Assembly (NCBI RefSeq): GCF_013839425.1
Contig: NZ_JACDNP010000004.1
Span: 62,001-126,000, forward strand
Source of the DNA: Halorhabdus salina
GTDB taxonomy: Archaea > Halobacteriota > Halobacteria > Halobacteriales > Haloarculaceae
DNA length: 64,000 nt
Direction: 5' to 3'
Shown here: in pieces, positions 1 to 8,915 of the stretch
Layout of the letters: each line of letters starts with the position of its first letter
Numbering within the stretch: the first letter of the stretch is position 1
The notes under the pieces: model-generated
Database searches by the model: none
The model's input: the letters and a program-made list of their open reading frames with translations, nothing else
Told to the model about the DNA's origin: nothing
Position numbers and translations under genes: made by a program

Positions 1-1
1 G

Positions 2-310
2 CTGGTCACGAACTGGCACACGACGCGCTCGATTGTCGCGTTCGTCGCGATCGCGATCATCGCGTACTGGACCCTCGAACGGTTCGGCGGCGAAGGTGAT
101 GATCCAACGATCCGGTCGACCAGCTCGAGCGACACGGGCACGATGTCGTTCCTCATCTCTGGGATCTGGGCGGTAGCGTTCGTCGCCGGGATCGCAGCGC
201 TGGCGATGTTCCCGGAGATCCGGAGTGGCAATCCGGTCGTGATCGGGTTGATCGTCGTCCCGCTTGTCATCCACTGGATCTTCGAGAAAGAGGAACGGGA
301 GGACGTCTAA
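2..310 (+). CDS. Membrane protein, C-terminal part (5' end outside window)
   Basis: An open frame runs from the window edge to a TAA at 308-310 and encodes about 102 residues. Three hydrophobic stretches are visible: IVAFVAIAIIAYW near the start, FLISGIWAVAFVAGIAALAM in the middle and VVIGLIVVPLVIHWIF near the end. The tail is charged (EKEEREDV). It is therefore a polytopic membrane protein. The next gene starts one base after its stop codon with GGGAGG just upstream, so it belongs to the same operon as the membrane proteins and ATPase downstream. I do not recognise the family; a structural or assembly role in the mobile element is inferred only from context. Confidence 0.7.
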   Translation: MVTNWHTTRSIVAFVAIAIIAYWTLERFGGEGDDPTIRSTSSSDTGTMSFLISGIWAVAFVAGIAALAMFPEIRSGNPVVIGLIVVPLVIHWIFEKEEREDV

Positions 311-311
311 C

Positions 312-734
312 ATGCCGAAGCTGAACGTTGACGTCGACGGCGAAGACGCCGTGACGTATCTCGACGAAATCGGTGACGGCCCGCTCGATCCGTCGGACGT
401 CCTCGCGAAGCCGGTCCGCGGACAGGTGTTCGCTGTTCTCCTGTCGATCGTGATGGCGGGAGTCGGCGCGTACATGACGGTCCAGAGTGGGCTGATGTGG
501 CTCCTCGTCGCTGGCTTCGGAGTCGCGATGACGTACGCCACTGGAGACGAGCTGTACTGCATGCTCGATGCAGACCACGACTGTTACACGTGCAAGCAGG
601 AGATGGATCGCTGGCGAGCAGGGGAGGCTGACGAGGAGCACGACGCTGATCGTGGCGAGGATGCGGACTTCAAGGACTCGCTCCTGGATCGAGACGGTCT
701 CTCGCTGTTCGAGACAGCAGGAGGCGATCAGTGA
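312..734 (+). CDS. Small membrane protein of the element
   Basis: A protein of 140 residues. The ATG at 312 was chosen because it follows the upstream stop by one base and has a GGAGG-like ribosome site; an earlier in-frame start would overlap the upstream gene. Residues 1-35 are acidic and probably cytoplasmic. Residues 40-80 contain two hydrophobic helices (VFAVLLSIVMAGVGAYM and LMWLLVAGFGVAMTYA). They are followed by a cysteine cluster (YCMLDADHDCYTCK) that could bind metal or form disulfides, and a very acidic tail. The stop overlaps the next start. No family recognised. Confidence 0.75.
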   Translation: MPKLNVDVDGEDAVTYLDEIGDGPLDPSDVLAKPVRGQVFAVLLSIVMAGVGAYMTVQSGLMWLLVAGFGVAMTYATGDELYCMLDADHDCYTCKQEMDRWRAGEADEEHDADRGEDADFKDSLLDRDGLSLFETAGGDQ

Positions 735-2446
735 TGCGCGGGCGTCGCGTCTTCGTCGCGATCGTCCTGGTCGCGATGACTGTGTCGGTCGTCGCACCGG
801 CGGCGCTCGCGATGGCTCCAGCAGACACGTCGACGTCGTCGCCGACGCTGGACGATCTGCAGGTGCGACCGCAGCACCCGTCGAACGCGCCGGCGGCGGT
901 CCGGATCCTGCCCGGGCAGTCGGGGCAGATCCAGCTCGAGTACGAGCCAGCCAACCCGCTCAAGTCGGGATTCCAGCCGATCCAGCACGGATCGACGCTG
1001 AATACGAACGAGATGCAGGTGTACTCGGTCCGGTTTGGAGAGCTGCAGAATGCCGAAGACGCGACGCTCGTCATCGCTTACTACAACGTCGAAGAGCGGA
1101 CGCGACAGACTCAGAACGGGACGATCACCGAGACGGTCGCGACCGATGTCGAAGTGCAGCGAGAAGCGATCTCACTACAGCAGGGGTACGAAGCGCAGAC
1201 TGTCTCGTTGCATCCCCATTACGACGAGTCGAAGCGGGTCGCGGCGTGGCTCGAGCTCGGTGGCGAGCGGATCGATGGCGTCTCCTGGGGGTTCCAACAC
1301 CGCTCAACACCGTCGACGCAGTCGGTGCAGATCTCGTCGCTCGGCGATGCGTGGTGGTTTAGTGCCAAGAACGTCCTTGGTCCTGGGGCGATCGGGATCC
1401 TCCTGGGACTATTCGGAGCCAGACGGACGCTCAAACGCACGGGTACGGGCCCGCGTATTGGGTGGCCGCTCTGGGCGGGACTGGTCGTCCTCTCGTCGAT
1501 CCTGCTCGTCTCGGGCTGGTTCTTCGAGACAGCGGTGATCCTCGCGAACCTCCCGATGCTGATGGGCGGGCTGCTCGGGCTCCTGGCCTACGCGGCCGGC
1601 CTCGTGACGCATCGTGACGTCATGACGATCGCGTTCGAGCGCGACGAGGTGAGCGAGGCACGGACCCTCCGTGATCCCGACCGCGAGGAGCCTCTCGAGG
1701 ACGACAGCATTCTGCCGGGCACTGGCCTGGATGCGTTCAAGGAGATCCTTTACGAGGATCAGATCCAGGTCCCGGCGATCCGGAACGAGGATTCAGACTT
1801 GCTGCTCCCGAAGCGGGGCATCAGACCGTTCCTCGCCCGGCTGTTCGCCGATCCGGCCCGTCTTTCAGACAAGCAGATTCGGACGCGCAAGAAGGTCGAC
1901 AAGGGACCGATCGACGAGAAGATCTACGTCGATCCGGAGTACGACGAGACGCTGGTCCACATCCCGGCCAGACTGACCTGGGACCCGCCACTCCGTAGGG
2001 AATCCGGGCACGAGGGCTGGCTCGGGTCGCTGGCGTCGATCAATTGGTCGTTCGTCATGGCAATCCCGGTGTTGATCGCGGCTGGCTACTTCGGGCTCGA
2101 TGCCTGGCTCGGGCTGGGCTCGCTGGGCGTCGTGGTCGGGCTCGTCCCGATCGTCGTCTGGTCGATCTCCACGGAGGATGGCTACGCGGACTTCGAGCCG
2201 GCGCCGCTGCACATGGTCGATGCCAAGGGCACGATCACGCAGTGGCAGCGCGAACTCCAGGACGCTCGCTACGTCGAGCAACTCGAAGACGAGGTCGCGA
2301 GCGAGCGTGCCCGGACGGCCAAGGAGGCACGCGATCATCAGACGCGGATCGACCAGACAGTCACGGAGGAACTCCTCGAGGAGACCGAGGGCCTGGACGT
2401 CGACGACGTCGCCCGGACGGACGAGGAGGTACCAGCGGATGATTAG
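734..2446 (+). CDS. Secreted/membrane-anchored protein with signal peptide, five membrane helices and coiled-coil tail
   Basis: A protein of 570 residues; the ATG at 734 overlaps the TGA of the previous gene (a GTG at 731 is possible). Residues 1-29 form a Sec-type signal peptide. Residues 30-210 look extracellular and beta-rich. Hydrophobic helices lie near 215-232, 243-265 and 270-292, followed by a cytoplasmic segment, then two more near 440-478. The C-terminus (about 495-555) is charged and predicted coiled coil. This architecture suits an envelope or assembly scaffold that links an outside domain to cytoplasmic partners such as the ATPase two genes downstream. I do not recognise the family, and the role is inferred from the operon. 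Confidence 0.75.
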   Translation: MRGRRVFVAIVLVAMTVSVVAPAALAMAPADTSTSSPTLDDLQVRPQHPSNAPAAVRILPGQSGQIQLEYEPANPLKSGFQPIQHGSTLNTNEMQVYSVRFGELQNAEDATLVIAYYNVEERTRQTQNGTITETVATDVEVQREAISLQQGYEAQTVSLHPHYDESKRVAAWLELGGERIDGVSWGFQHRSTPSTQSVQISSLGDAWWFSAKNVLGPGAIGILLGLFGARRTLKRTGTGPRIGWPLWAGLVVLSSILLVSGWFFETAVILANLPMLMGGLLGLLAYAAGLVTHRDVMTIAFERDEVSEARTLRDPDREEPLEDDSILPGTGLDAFKEILYEDQIQVPAIRNEDSDLLLPKRGIRPFLARLFADPARLSDKQIRTRKKVDKGPIDEKIYVDPEYDETLVHIPARLTWDPPLRRESGHEGWLGSLASINWSFVMAIPVLIAAGYFGLDAWLGLGSLGVVVGLVPIVVWSISTEDGYADFEPAPLHMVDAKGTITQWQRELQDARYVEQLEDEVASERARTAKEARDHQTRIDQTVTEELLEETEGLDVDDVARTDEEVPADD

Positions 2447-3230
2447 GACCGACGTCCGATCCCCGCGGCCGGCTCTCCAGCGACTCCAACTCGATCAGCG
2501 AGCTCTCGTCGACGCCGATCTCTCCGATCGCTTCGACGTGGATCTCAGACGCGGCTTCGAGTCACGTCGCGACGTGATCGAGTGGTATCAGCGCGCAGTC
2601 GTCCGGACGCTCGGGTACATCGAGGACTGGATCGCGCCGTCGCAGTTAGTCCAGGACCGCTCGATGCTGTCGAACCTGATCGTCTCGGATCGGCGATCCG
2701 CGTGGGCTGACGATCCGGTCTCGCTGGCGACGGCCGCCAGCGTTCGTCGACGCCTCGAGAGCAATGTCGTGATCCCGGCCTGCTCGCGAGCGTACAACGA
2801 TCTCCGGAAGCGGGCCGGTGAGTACATCGATAGCGAGTCAGAGCAGACGCTCGAGGACATCGATCCGACGGAACAGGAGAACCCGGCGATGCGGCCCGGC
2901 TTCGCGCACGTCGATGCGGCCCAGCAGCAGGCACTCTCGATCCTATGGGGCGGCTTCGAGAACGAGGACGTCCTCCACGACTGGCTGCACTGGCTCGACG
3001 AGCCGTGCAACGGCGCTCAGGATGACGACCTGGCAGCGTCGATCCGTCGTGATCGGACGGCGATGCGATACCTCCTGACCAACGACAGCGAGCGAGCGCT
3101 GGCTCGCCGATATCGCGAGCGGTTCGCGATCGTGAAACTGCTCCCCGCGTTCATCACTGGCATTCACCGGATGGACACGGGCGAACTGGTAACGCAGTCC
3201 TCCAGCAGTCTGGAGGTGACTCCCGGATAA
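2439..3230 (+). CDS. Unrecognised cytoplasmic protein between membrane protein and ATPase
   Basis: A protein of 263 residues starting at the ATG at 2439, which overlaps the upstream gene by 8 bases. An in-frame start at 2100 lies deep inside the upstream gene and was rejected. There is no signal peptide or clear membrane helix. The sequence is helical and rich in Arg and Asp, with several Trp/Leu-rich helices near residues 45-60 and 165-190. Its TAA shares one base with the ATG of the ATPase, so translation of the two is probably coupled and they may act together. No motif allows a functional call. Confidence 0.7.
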   Translation: MIRTDVRSPRPALQRLQLDQRALVDADLSDRFDVDLRRGFESRRDVIEWYQRAVVRTLGYIEDWIAPSQLVQDRSMLSNLIVSDRRSAWADDPVSLATAASVRRRLESNVVIPACSRAYNDLRKRAGEYIDSESEQTLEDIDPTEQENPAMRPGFAHVDAAQQQALSILWGGFENEDVLHDWLHWLDEPCNGAQDDDLAASIRRDRTAMRYLLTNDSERALARRYRERFAIVKLLPAFITGIHRMDTGELVTQSSSSLEVTPG

Positions 3231-4789
3231 TGTCTCAATCAACAGACCAACACTCGAGAACGTACTGGGCCCCACCGAACGAGTACGAGTTCGGCGAGGG
3301 GTCGATACAAGCACGGAAGCAGCGAGGCGAAGATGTCGACGAGGATCTCACTCTACCAGGGGGCGACCGATGGACGGATGCCGCCGAGATCCGCAAGGCT
3401 GGCAAACTCTTCGAGGAGACGCCAGCAGCGTTCGATACCGAGGTCTGGGATTTTGACCTCTATCCGGACACGCTGATCCACGAGAAGCCGGCTGACGAGT
3501 GGTCCTCAAGCGGCGGGACCGACTGGGCGGCGATCGGCGGCCGCGGAGCCGGGAAGACGACGCACAACCGGCAGTGGGCTCTCCGACTGATGGAGATGAA
3601 CCCGGACGAAATCGTCGTCTGGCGCGGCTCTCCGTCACGGTCGGGCTGGTCCGATCTCCGCGAGTGGGCGACCCTCTGGCTCCCAGCGAACGCGAGCGTC
3701 GGCGCGAGCTGGCGCTCGGAGCACCGCGGCGTCGCGCCCGATGAGTCCGACCTCGAGGACGCGGTCCGCCAGGTCGTCCGCTACGAGGACCCGGTCGATC
3801 TCCTCGACCAGCTGGGCGAGCAGCCAGGCGGGACGTTCCACGTCGTCTACCCAGATCCATCGTTCACGGGCTGCGAGGAACTCACGGCACGGACGAATCG
3901 CGTCTCCGAGCGACTCCCGTTCGTGCCGGCCTGGGAGACGATCGGCGACGAGAGCCCGACGCCACTGCAACACTGGTGGTTCGCGTTCTTGCTCGCGGCC
4001 GTCGAGTTCCGACAGTCACAGTACTGGCTGTCGCTGATCTTCGACGAGGCGGGCGACCTCGCGCCGGAGGACGCCGAGGAAGACGACCACCGGACGTTCA
4101 AGAAACTCTCGCTGCTCCGATCCGTGTACGCGGACTCACGGAAGTACCGGCTGTCGCTGTACTGGTCGTACCACTACGGCGAGAACATCCATCACAAGTT
4201 CCGTCGGGAGATTGAACGCCGCATCTCGATGCCCGACGGCTCGCCGAACCCGACGACGGACCGGACGCGATCGATCCCGGTCGGCTTCGACACGGTGCCG
4301 ATGTACGCGGATCTGGTTGGTGACCGGAAAGTCGGATCGGCGCTGATGTACGACGAGAGCAATTTCGCGCTCTACTCCTGGAAGGATCTCTCGCGGATCG
4401 GCGAGGACGATCGCTGGCTGAAGATCGATCTCGACGAACCGGAGCGAGACGACGAGGAGGACGACGGCGACGACGAGCCCAGCCTCGAGTACGACACGTC
4501 GATTTTCAAGCGCTGGAGTGCAGGCGACGAGGATCGCCTGTACGTACGCGACCCGGGCGCGGGTTACGTGGACGCCGTCTCCGGCGTCGAGGTCGAGCCA
4601 CTCGAGAGTCCGCGGGAAGATCTCCAGTTCGCTGGCATCCGCGAAGCCGGCGACGAGCGGATCATCTCGATGCTACCCCAGGCTTCGGAAGAAGAAATCG
4701 TGGTTGCTCGGATCCCGATCAGGGAGTTCGGCCTTGATCTCGGCACTGACGACGAGCAGATCGCCGACTCGGGAGGTGACGGTCGATGA
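3230..4789 (+). CDS. P-loop ATPase of the element (packaging/assembly type)
   Basis: A protein of 519 residues with a Walker A motif GGRGAGKTT at about 103-111 and a Walker B LSLIFDEAGD at about 267-276. The acidic catalytic Glu is in the expected place after the Asp. An N-terminal 95-residue domain precedes the P-loop; an acidic linker (about 405-420) and a C-terminal domain follow. Small virus-like and conjugative elements commonly carry one such ATPase beside membrane proteins for assembly, DNA transfer or envelope remodelling; pleolipoviruses have one (VP8 type). There is no terminase nuclease domain. The operon position between membrane proteins and the large surface protein supports an assembly role, but the substrate is unknown. 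Confidence 0.75.
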   Translation: MSQSTDQHSRTYWAPPNEYEFGEGSIQARKQRGEDVDEDLTLPGGDRWTDAAEIRKAGKLFEETPAAFDTEVWDFDLYPDTLIHEKPADEWSSSGGTDWAAIGGRGAGKTTHNRQWALRLMEMNPDEIVVWRGSPSRSGWSDLREWATLWLPANASVGASWRSEHRGVAPDESDLEDAVRQVVRYEDPVDLLDQLGEQPGGTFHVVYPDPSFTGCEELTARTNRVSERLPFVPAWETIGDESPTPLQHWWFAFLLAAVEFRQSQYWLSLIFDEAGDLAPEDAEEDDHRTFKKLSLLRSVYADSRKYRLSLYWSYHYGENIHHKFRREIERRISMPDGSPNPTTDRTRSIPVGFDTVPMYADLVGDRKVGSALMYDESNFALYSWKDLSRIGEDDRWLKIDLDEPERDDEEDDGDDEPSLEYDTSIFKRWSAGDEDRLYVRDPGAGYVDAVSGVEVEPLESPREDLQFAGIREAGDERIISMLPQASEEEIVVARIPIREFGLDLGTDDEQIADSGGDGR

Positions 4790-5157
4790 CCGGGCCCGGT
4801 GTCGCGATCGGCTCGAATCGGCTCTCAGCCTCGCGCCTATGCGCGCGTATTGACCTGCGATGCGGCCGGGCCCGTGATTGCGCGGGGACGGCGGCCACGG
4901 CCACGCGCGAGCGAGTGCGCTCGGTACCGTGCGAGAAGCCCGCGGCCGCGCTCGATCACAACACCGCACGCGGGCAAGTGCGACCGGACGAACGCGACGC
5001 GGGCAAGCGCCGACGCCCGGACGTCCGTATAAATAGTGTCTGCCCGGCCGTGAGCGGGCGGCCGCGACGGCACGCCCAGCGCACCGGCGGTCGCGCGGGT
5101 GTCACGGCCACGCCGGCGCGTGGGCTTCGACGCGCCCGAACGGAGGTGAGCGCATGA
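4786..5157 (+). other. GC-rich spacer with promoter; contains a doubtful 123-residue Arg-rich ORF
   Basis: Between the ATPase and the surface-protein gene lies a 364-bp GC-rich spacer. An open frame exactly fills it, with ATGA overlaps at both ends, which is the pattern of real genes in this operon. The product would be strongly basic (many Arg), unlike the acidic proteins around it. A TATA box lies inside the frame at 5026-5034, and the opposite strand is also open in GC-rich low-complexity sequence. I favour a regulatory spacer, but a small basic nucleic-acid-binding protein cannot be excluded. Confidence 0.35.
5026..5034 (+). promoter_or_regulatory. TATA box for the surface-protein gene
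   Basis: The AT-rich octamer TATAAATAG stands out in a very GC-rich spacer. It lies about 120 bp before the ATG at 5154, predicting transcription from about 5055 and a leader of roughly 100 bases with a good ribosome site (GGAGGTG) just before the start. It would let the surface protein be expressed separately from the upstream ATPase. Confidence 0.55.
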
Positions 5158-8100
5158 GCGGACACGCTCGACGAGTGGGCGCGCTCCTGCTCGTGATCGC
5201 ACTCGCGCTCTCGCCGGTCGTGAGCACGCTCGCGGTCGCACCAGCGAGTGCGGCCCCGAGCGGGATGGTCACACTGCCGGACGACCAGATCACCCAGGAC
5301 GTCCCCGACGGCGAGTCGATCCCGCTGTCGGCAGCGGAACTTCAGGGCAACGTCCTCGTCGGGTCGTATGCGGACTCGACGGAGGTGATCCTCACGACGC
5401 CGAGCCGTGCTGACGAGATCATGGGCTCGGATGCGAACGTGCTTGGCAGCGGCGAGATGGCGATCGTCATCCGCGACGGTCAGCACGACGCTGGTCGAGA
5501 GGTCGCGATCGACGCGGGCCAGCTGCGGACAGCGCTGGGCTACTCGCCGCAGATGCTGTACGGAACGCACTCGAGCGGAGAGACCTGGAAGAGCCCGGCA
5601 ACCTACGAGGATGGATTCCTGCAGTTCCATCTGGATCACTTCAGCAGCAATACCGTCACGTTCAGCGGAGAGGTGTCGGTCAGTGGGACGTACACAGCCG
5701 GCTCGCAGGTCAGTTACGGCCTGACCGACCTCGACGCGGCGAGCGATCCGGTGATAGAGATGACGGGCGTCTTGAACACCGAGTGGGCTAATCAGTCAGG
5801 GTCCAAAGTGGAAGTGGACCATACTCAATCTGTTTCATTCGGGGCTAATGACGGATTGACGGACGGGTCTGGGAGTGACCCCACCCTATCAGTCACAGCC
5901 TACAAAGGTGGCTATGGTGTGGGTTCGGCCACAAACACAAGCAGTTCTAAAGACATTAGCGCAAATGCTGGTTATCTCAGGGAATTCACGTTTTCTGACG
6001 ATGGGACAGAAATGTATGTCGCTGAAGAGGTTGAGGTGGAAGTGCAACAATATACCCTATCGACGGCATGGGACGTATCCACGGCTTCTTATTCCCAAAA
6101 GGTTAGCGTAGACGACGCTGAAAATCGCCACCCCAAAGACGTGGAATTTTCCCCGGACGGGACTAAGATGTATGTCATTGATGGGTCAACGAATGACGTT
6201 CGGCAGTTTACCCTATCGACGGCGTGGGATGTGTCTACCGCTTCTTTAGATTCCACAACTGATGTATCTTCCAGCCCGAGTGGGATAAAGTTCGGAAACG
6301 ACGGACAAAGGATGTTAGTTATTGGTGGAGACACTATTTACCAATGGGATTTATCGACGGCTTGGGATTTGTCCACAGCCACGAACACGAGCGAAACCAT
6401 CTCCCCAACTGAAGATTCATCATGGAAAGAAGCGGCATTTTCCGGTGGTGGGGACGGGTTAATTCTATTTGGGCAATCAAACGGTCAAGCGTTCAAATAT
6501 TCGCTCTCTACCGATTATGATATCACGACGGCTACTTACACCGGAGAGGCTTCGGACCCTGTTTCATTCACCGTTCGGTCGGGGGAGTTCTCCGAAAATG
6601 GGTCCAAAATGTATCTGGCTGACGGCGAAACAGTCCACGAATACACCACAGACGTGCCCACGAATGGCCTCTCCGTATCTGACGGGGATGGACTCTCCCA
6701 CACGTTCGGTAACTTTTCCGATGGCGAGACAAAAACCACCACTCTAAACCTCAAAACTTCAAGTTCCGAATTGAATTTTTCGGCCACTTCTGGCGGTTCG
6801 TTAGATTATACTCTCACCGTTCAGGAGCGCACAATTACGCAAGACCCCGGCGTGGAACTTAACGATGGCAACTGGGCGAATCACACGGGGACGCTCGCCG
6901 ACGGAGAGACGATCACGCTGACGGGTAACGCGAGCTGGCTCCAGTCCGGGACGAACACGGTCAACGTCTCGATGCCGTCGCTGTCGGCCGACGCGCCACC
7001 GATGCAGGTCGATCTCGAGTACAGCCACGATGCGAGCGACCGGATCTCGACACTCTACTCGAGTACGAAGTGGACGGAGTACTACAACGTCTCGCGGACC
7101 TACTCGTCGGACCGATCGAATCCGACGCTGTCGATCCCGTTCGAATCGTCGATCTACTCGATCGGGAACATCGAGTATCGAACGAACGGCGGAACGTGGC
7201 AGACGCCATCGTACTCACTCGACAGTGGGACGATGACGGTCTCGCTGCCGGACGTCAGCGCTGGCGACAAAGTCACCGTGCGGACGACCGGCCGGCAGTT
7301 CGCCGTCGAGAACGGGCAGATCACAGTCACAGATCCGACGCTGCCGACTGATCCACTGGACAGCAAGATCCGCGTCGAGTCGCGATCGGCCGGCGATCTG
7401 ATCCTGGGCGTCGGGGAGACGTCGACGGCCGACCGCATCCATTACACGTACAACGAAACGTGGACAGGCGCGGACGAGCGGATGCGCTTTGATTCCGGAG
7501 GCTCACAGTCACTCGTCTTACCAACCCCGGAGGCGGGGGATGAGTTCCGGGTGACAACGATCCCCGTCGAGGTGCATCCGTCGAGTGGCGATGTCGTCGT
7601 GTCGGCAGTCGATCCGAGTCAGTCGGAACCGACCTTCGACGTCAGCCCTGGCGCGCAGGCAGGCGATCCGGTTGAGTTCAGGTATTTGAACGCGCAGACT
7701 GACGAGAAGTACCTGCTCTACTCGCTGGATAACAGCATCGTGCGAGATTCGGGGGTGGCATCCAGTCCGATCACGCTCGAGGACGATGACAGTGACGAGA
7801 CGCTGCGCTTCCAGGTCGAAAACACGTCGTCGAGTGGGAGTGACACTGGCGGCGGCGGTGGGATCATCGGCGCGGCGACGGGTGGCGGCGGGATTTCGCT
7901 GTCGTTGACGGGCCCGGTGACAATCGTGACGATCGTCGGCGCGCTCCTGGTCCTCTGGTACGTGTCTCGCAAGGTCGGGATCGCGACCGGCGGGCCAGTG
8001 CGCTGGACGACCAGCAAGATCACGACGGCGGGCGGGTCGCTGGCTCGGCGACCGAGCGCGTTGATCGGGCTGATCGCGGTGGGCTCGATCGTCGCGGCCG

Positions 8101-8390
8101 TCCTGGGCTGGCTGCCTGTCGAGCTGGTCGCGCCTCCGATCGCCGTCAGTCTGATCATCGCACTGTACGCTGGCCTTCGCCGACTCGATCTGATGAACTG
8201 GCCTGTGTTCGGCCTGGTCGCTGGCCTGATATCGCTGGCCACGCTCGAGATCGTCTCGCCCGGAGTCATCGACACGCTGACGAGCCAGGCAGCGACGGTC
8301 GTTCCGCTGCTGATTCTCGGCGGCGTCGCGTTGCTCTGGCGATACCTGCAGCGGCGAGACATCATCATCAACCGCGGTGGAGGACAGTAG
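5154..8390 (+). CDS. Large surface protein with five-repeat beta-propeller-like insert and C-terminal membrane anchor
   Basis: A protein of 1078 residues. Residues 1-33 are a signal peptide (cleavage near ASA). Residues 34-200 are beta-rich. Residues about 273-495 contain five repeats of roughly 50 residues with a core such as FSPDGTKMYV and a shared LSTAWDVSTAS element, which suggests a propeller. Residues 500-900 resemble consecutive beta-sandwich domains. A Gly-rich linker leads to five hydrophobic helices from about 919 to the end. The DNA for residues about 205-575 is clearly lower in GC and uses different codons from the rest, so this part was probably exchanged. The size, topology and variable middle suit a spike or host-recognition protein; function is inferred. 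Confidence 0.8.
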   Translation: MSGHARRVGALLLVIALALSPVVSTLAVAPASAAPSGMVTLPDDQITQDVPDGESIPLSAAELQGNVLVGSYADSTEVILTTPSRADEIMGSDANVLGSGEMAIVIRDGQHDAGREVAIDAGQLRTALGYSPQMLYGTHSSGETWKSPATYEDGFLQFHLDHFSSNTVTFSGEVSVSGTYTAGSQVSYGLTDLDAASDPVIEMTGVLNTEWANQSGSKVEVDHTQSVSFGANDGLTDGSGSDPTLSVTAYKGGYGVGSATNTSSSKDISANAGYLREFTFSDDGTEMYVAEEVEVEVQQYTLSTAWDVSTASYSQKVSVDDAENRHPKDVEFSPDGTKMYVIDGSTNDVRQFTLSTAWDVSTASLDSTTDVSSSPSGIKFGNDGQRMLVIGGDTIYQWDLSTAWDLSTATNTSETISPTEDSSWKEAAFSGGGDGLILFGQSNGQAFKYSLSTDYDITTATYTGEASDPVSFTVRSGEFSENGSKMYLADGETVHEYTTDVPTNGLSVSDGDGLSHTFGNFSDGETKTTTLNLKTSSSELNFSATSGGSLDYTLTVQERTITQDPGVELNDGNWANHTGTLADGETITLTGNASWLQSGTNTVNVSMPSLSADAPPMQVDLEYSHDASDRISTLYSSTKWTEYYNVSRTYSSDRSNPTLSIPFESSIYSIGNIEYRTNGGTWQTPSYSLDSGTMTVSLPDVSAGDKVTVRTTGRQFAVENGQITVTDPTLPTDPLDSKIRVESRSAGDLILGVGETSTADRIHYTYNETWTGADERMRFDSGGSQSLVLPTPEAGDEFRVTTIPVEVHPSSGDVVVSAVDPSQSEPTFDVSPGAQAGDPVEFRYLNAQTDEKYLLYSLDNSIVRDSGVASSPITLEDDDSDETLRFQVENTSSSGSDTGGGGGIIGAATGGGGISLSLTGPVTIVTIVGALLVLWYVSRKVGIATGGPVRWTTSKITTAGGSLARRPSALIGLIAVGSIVAAVLGWLPVELVAPPIAVSLIIALYAGLRRLDLMNWPVFGLVAGLISLATLEIVSPGVIDTLTSQAATVVPLLILGGVALLWRYLQRRDIIINRGGGQ

Positions 8391-8391
8391 G

Positions 8392-8679
8392 ATGCTCGGG
8401 GAGATCCAGCACTTTCTGGACACGCTGGGCGCTCCCTCGTGGCTGCTGTTCCTGCTCCCCGTTCTCTACGGTCTGTATCACTTCCGGCATCTGATCCAGG
8501 CTGGGCGGCTGCTGGGCTCGTGGCTCAGAACGGCGGCCGTCGCGATCGCGGTCTCGGCGATCCTGCTGTCCGGGGCCGTGCCAGGGATCGCCCGGCCGGA
8601 GTATCTGAACCTCGGTGCGACGATCTCCTGGCTGTCAGGACTGATCGAGGCTCTCCTCTCCTTCATACCATATCTTTGA
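8392..8679 (+). CDS. Small polytopic membrane protein after the surface protein
   Basis: A protein of 95 residues. The ATG at 8392, one base after the upstream stop and with GGTGGAGG before it, was preferred over an in-frame GTG at 8377. Three hydrophobic stretches are seen: LLFLLPVLYGLYHF, AAVAIAVSAILLSG and the C-terminal ISWLSGLIEALLSFIPYL. It is the last gene of the left operon. Small integral proteins of this kind are common structural components of membrane-vesicle viruses; that assignment is inferred from context only. Confidence 0.7.
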   Translation: MLGEIQHFLDTLGAPSWLLFLLPVLYGLYHFRHLIQAGRLLGSWLRTAAVAIAVSAILLSGAVPGIARPEYLNLGATISWLSGLIEALLSFIPYL

Positions 8680-8756
8680 AACGCTGATTTTGCGGTAGCG
8701 TGGAACTGTCGGCCTTAGTCGAAACCGGACTGGCCCATGGGGCCTTGACGCCGATC

Positions 8757-8850
8757 CATTTTACCATCAATTTACGTCAAATCGACCGTCAAATTTGACT
8801 GTAAAACATTTTACCGTCGAATATTTGACCATCAAATTACGTAGAATATT
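8757..8850. repeat. AT-rich direct and inverted repeats (candidate binding-site cluster)
   Basis: CATTTTACCATCAA (8757-8770) recurs as CATTTTACCGTCGA (8807-8820), exactly 50 bp apart. ATCAATTTACGT near 8766 recurs as ATCAAATTACGT near 8831. A perfect palindrome GTCAAATTTGAC lies at 8788-8799. The block is strikingly AT-rich against its GC-rich surroundings. Such clusters bind a regulator, the integrase or an initiator; none can be chosen from sequence alone. Confidence 0.5.
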
Positions 8851-8889
8851 TTACGATACTCATTTCTGACACAATTCTTCAGCTGGGAT

Positions 8890-8897
8890 TTATATAG
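8890..8897 (+). promoter_or_regulatory. TATA box of the candidate RNA/integrase transcript
   Basis: TTTATATA lies about 25 bp upstream of 8916, which is exactly where the predicted structured RNA begins. This is the usual spacing between an archaeal TATA box and its start site. Confidence 0.55.
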
Positions 8898-8915
8898 GAT
8901 GGTGGTAGAACTCGC

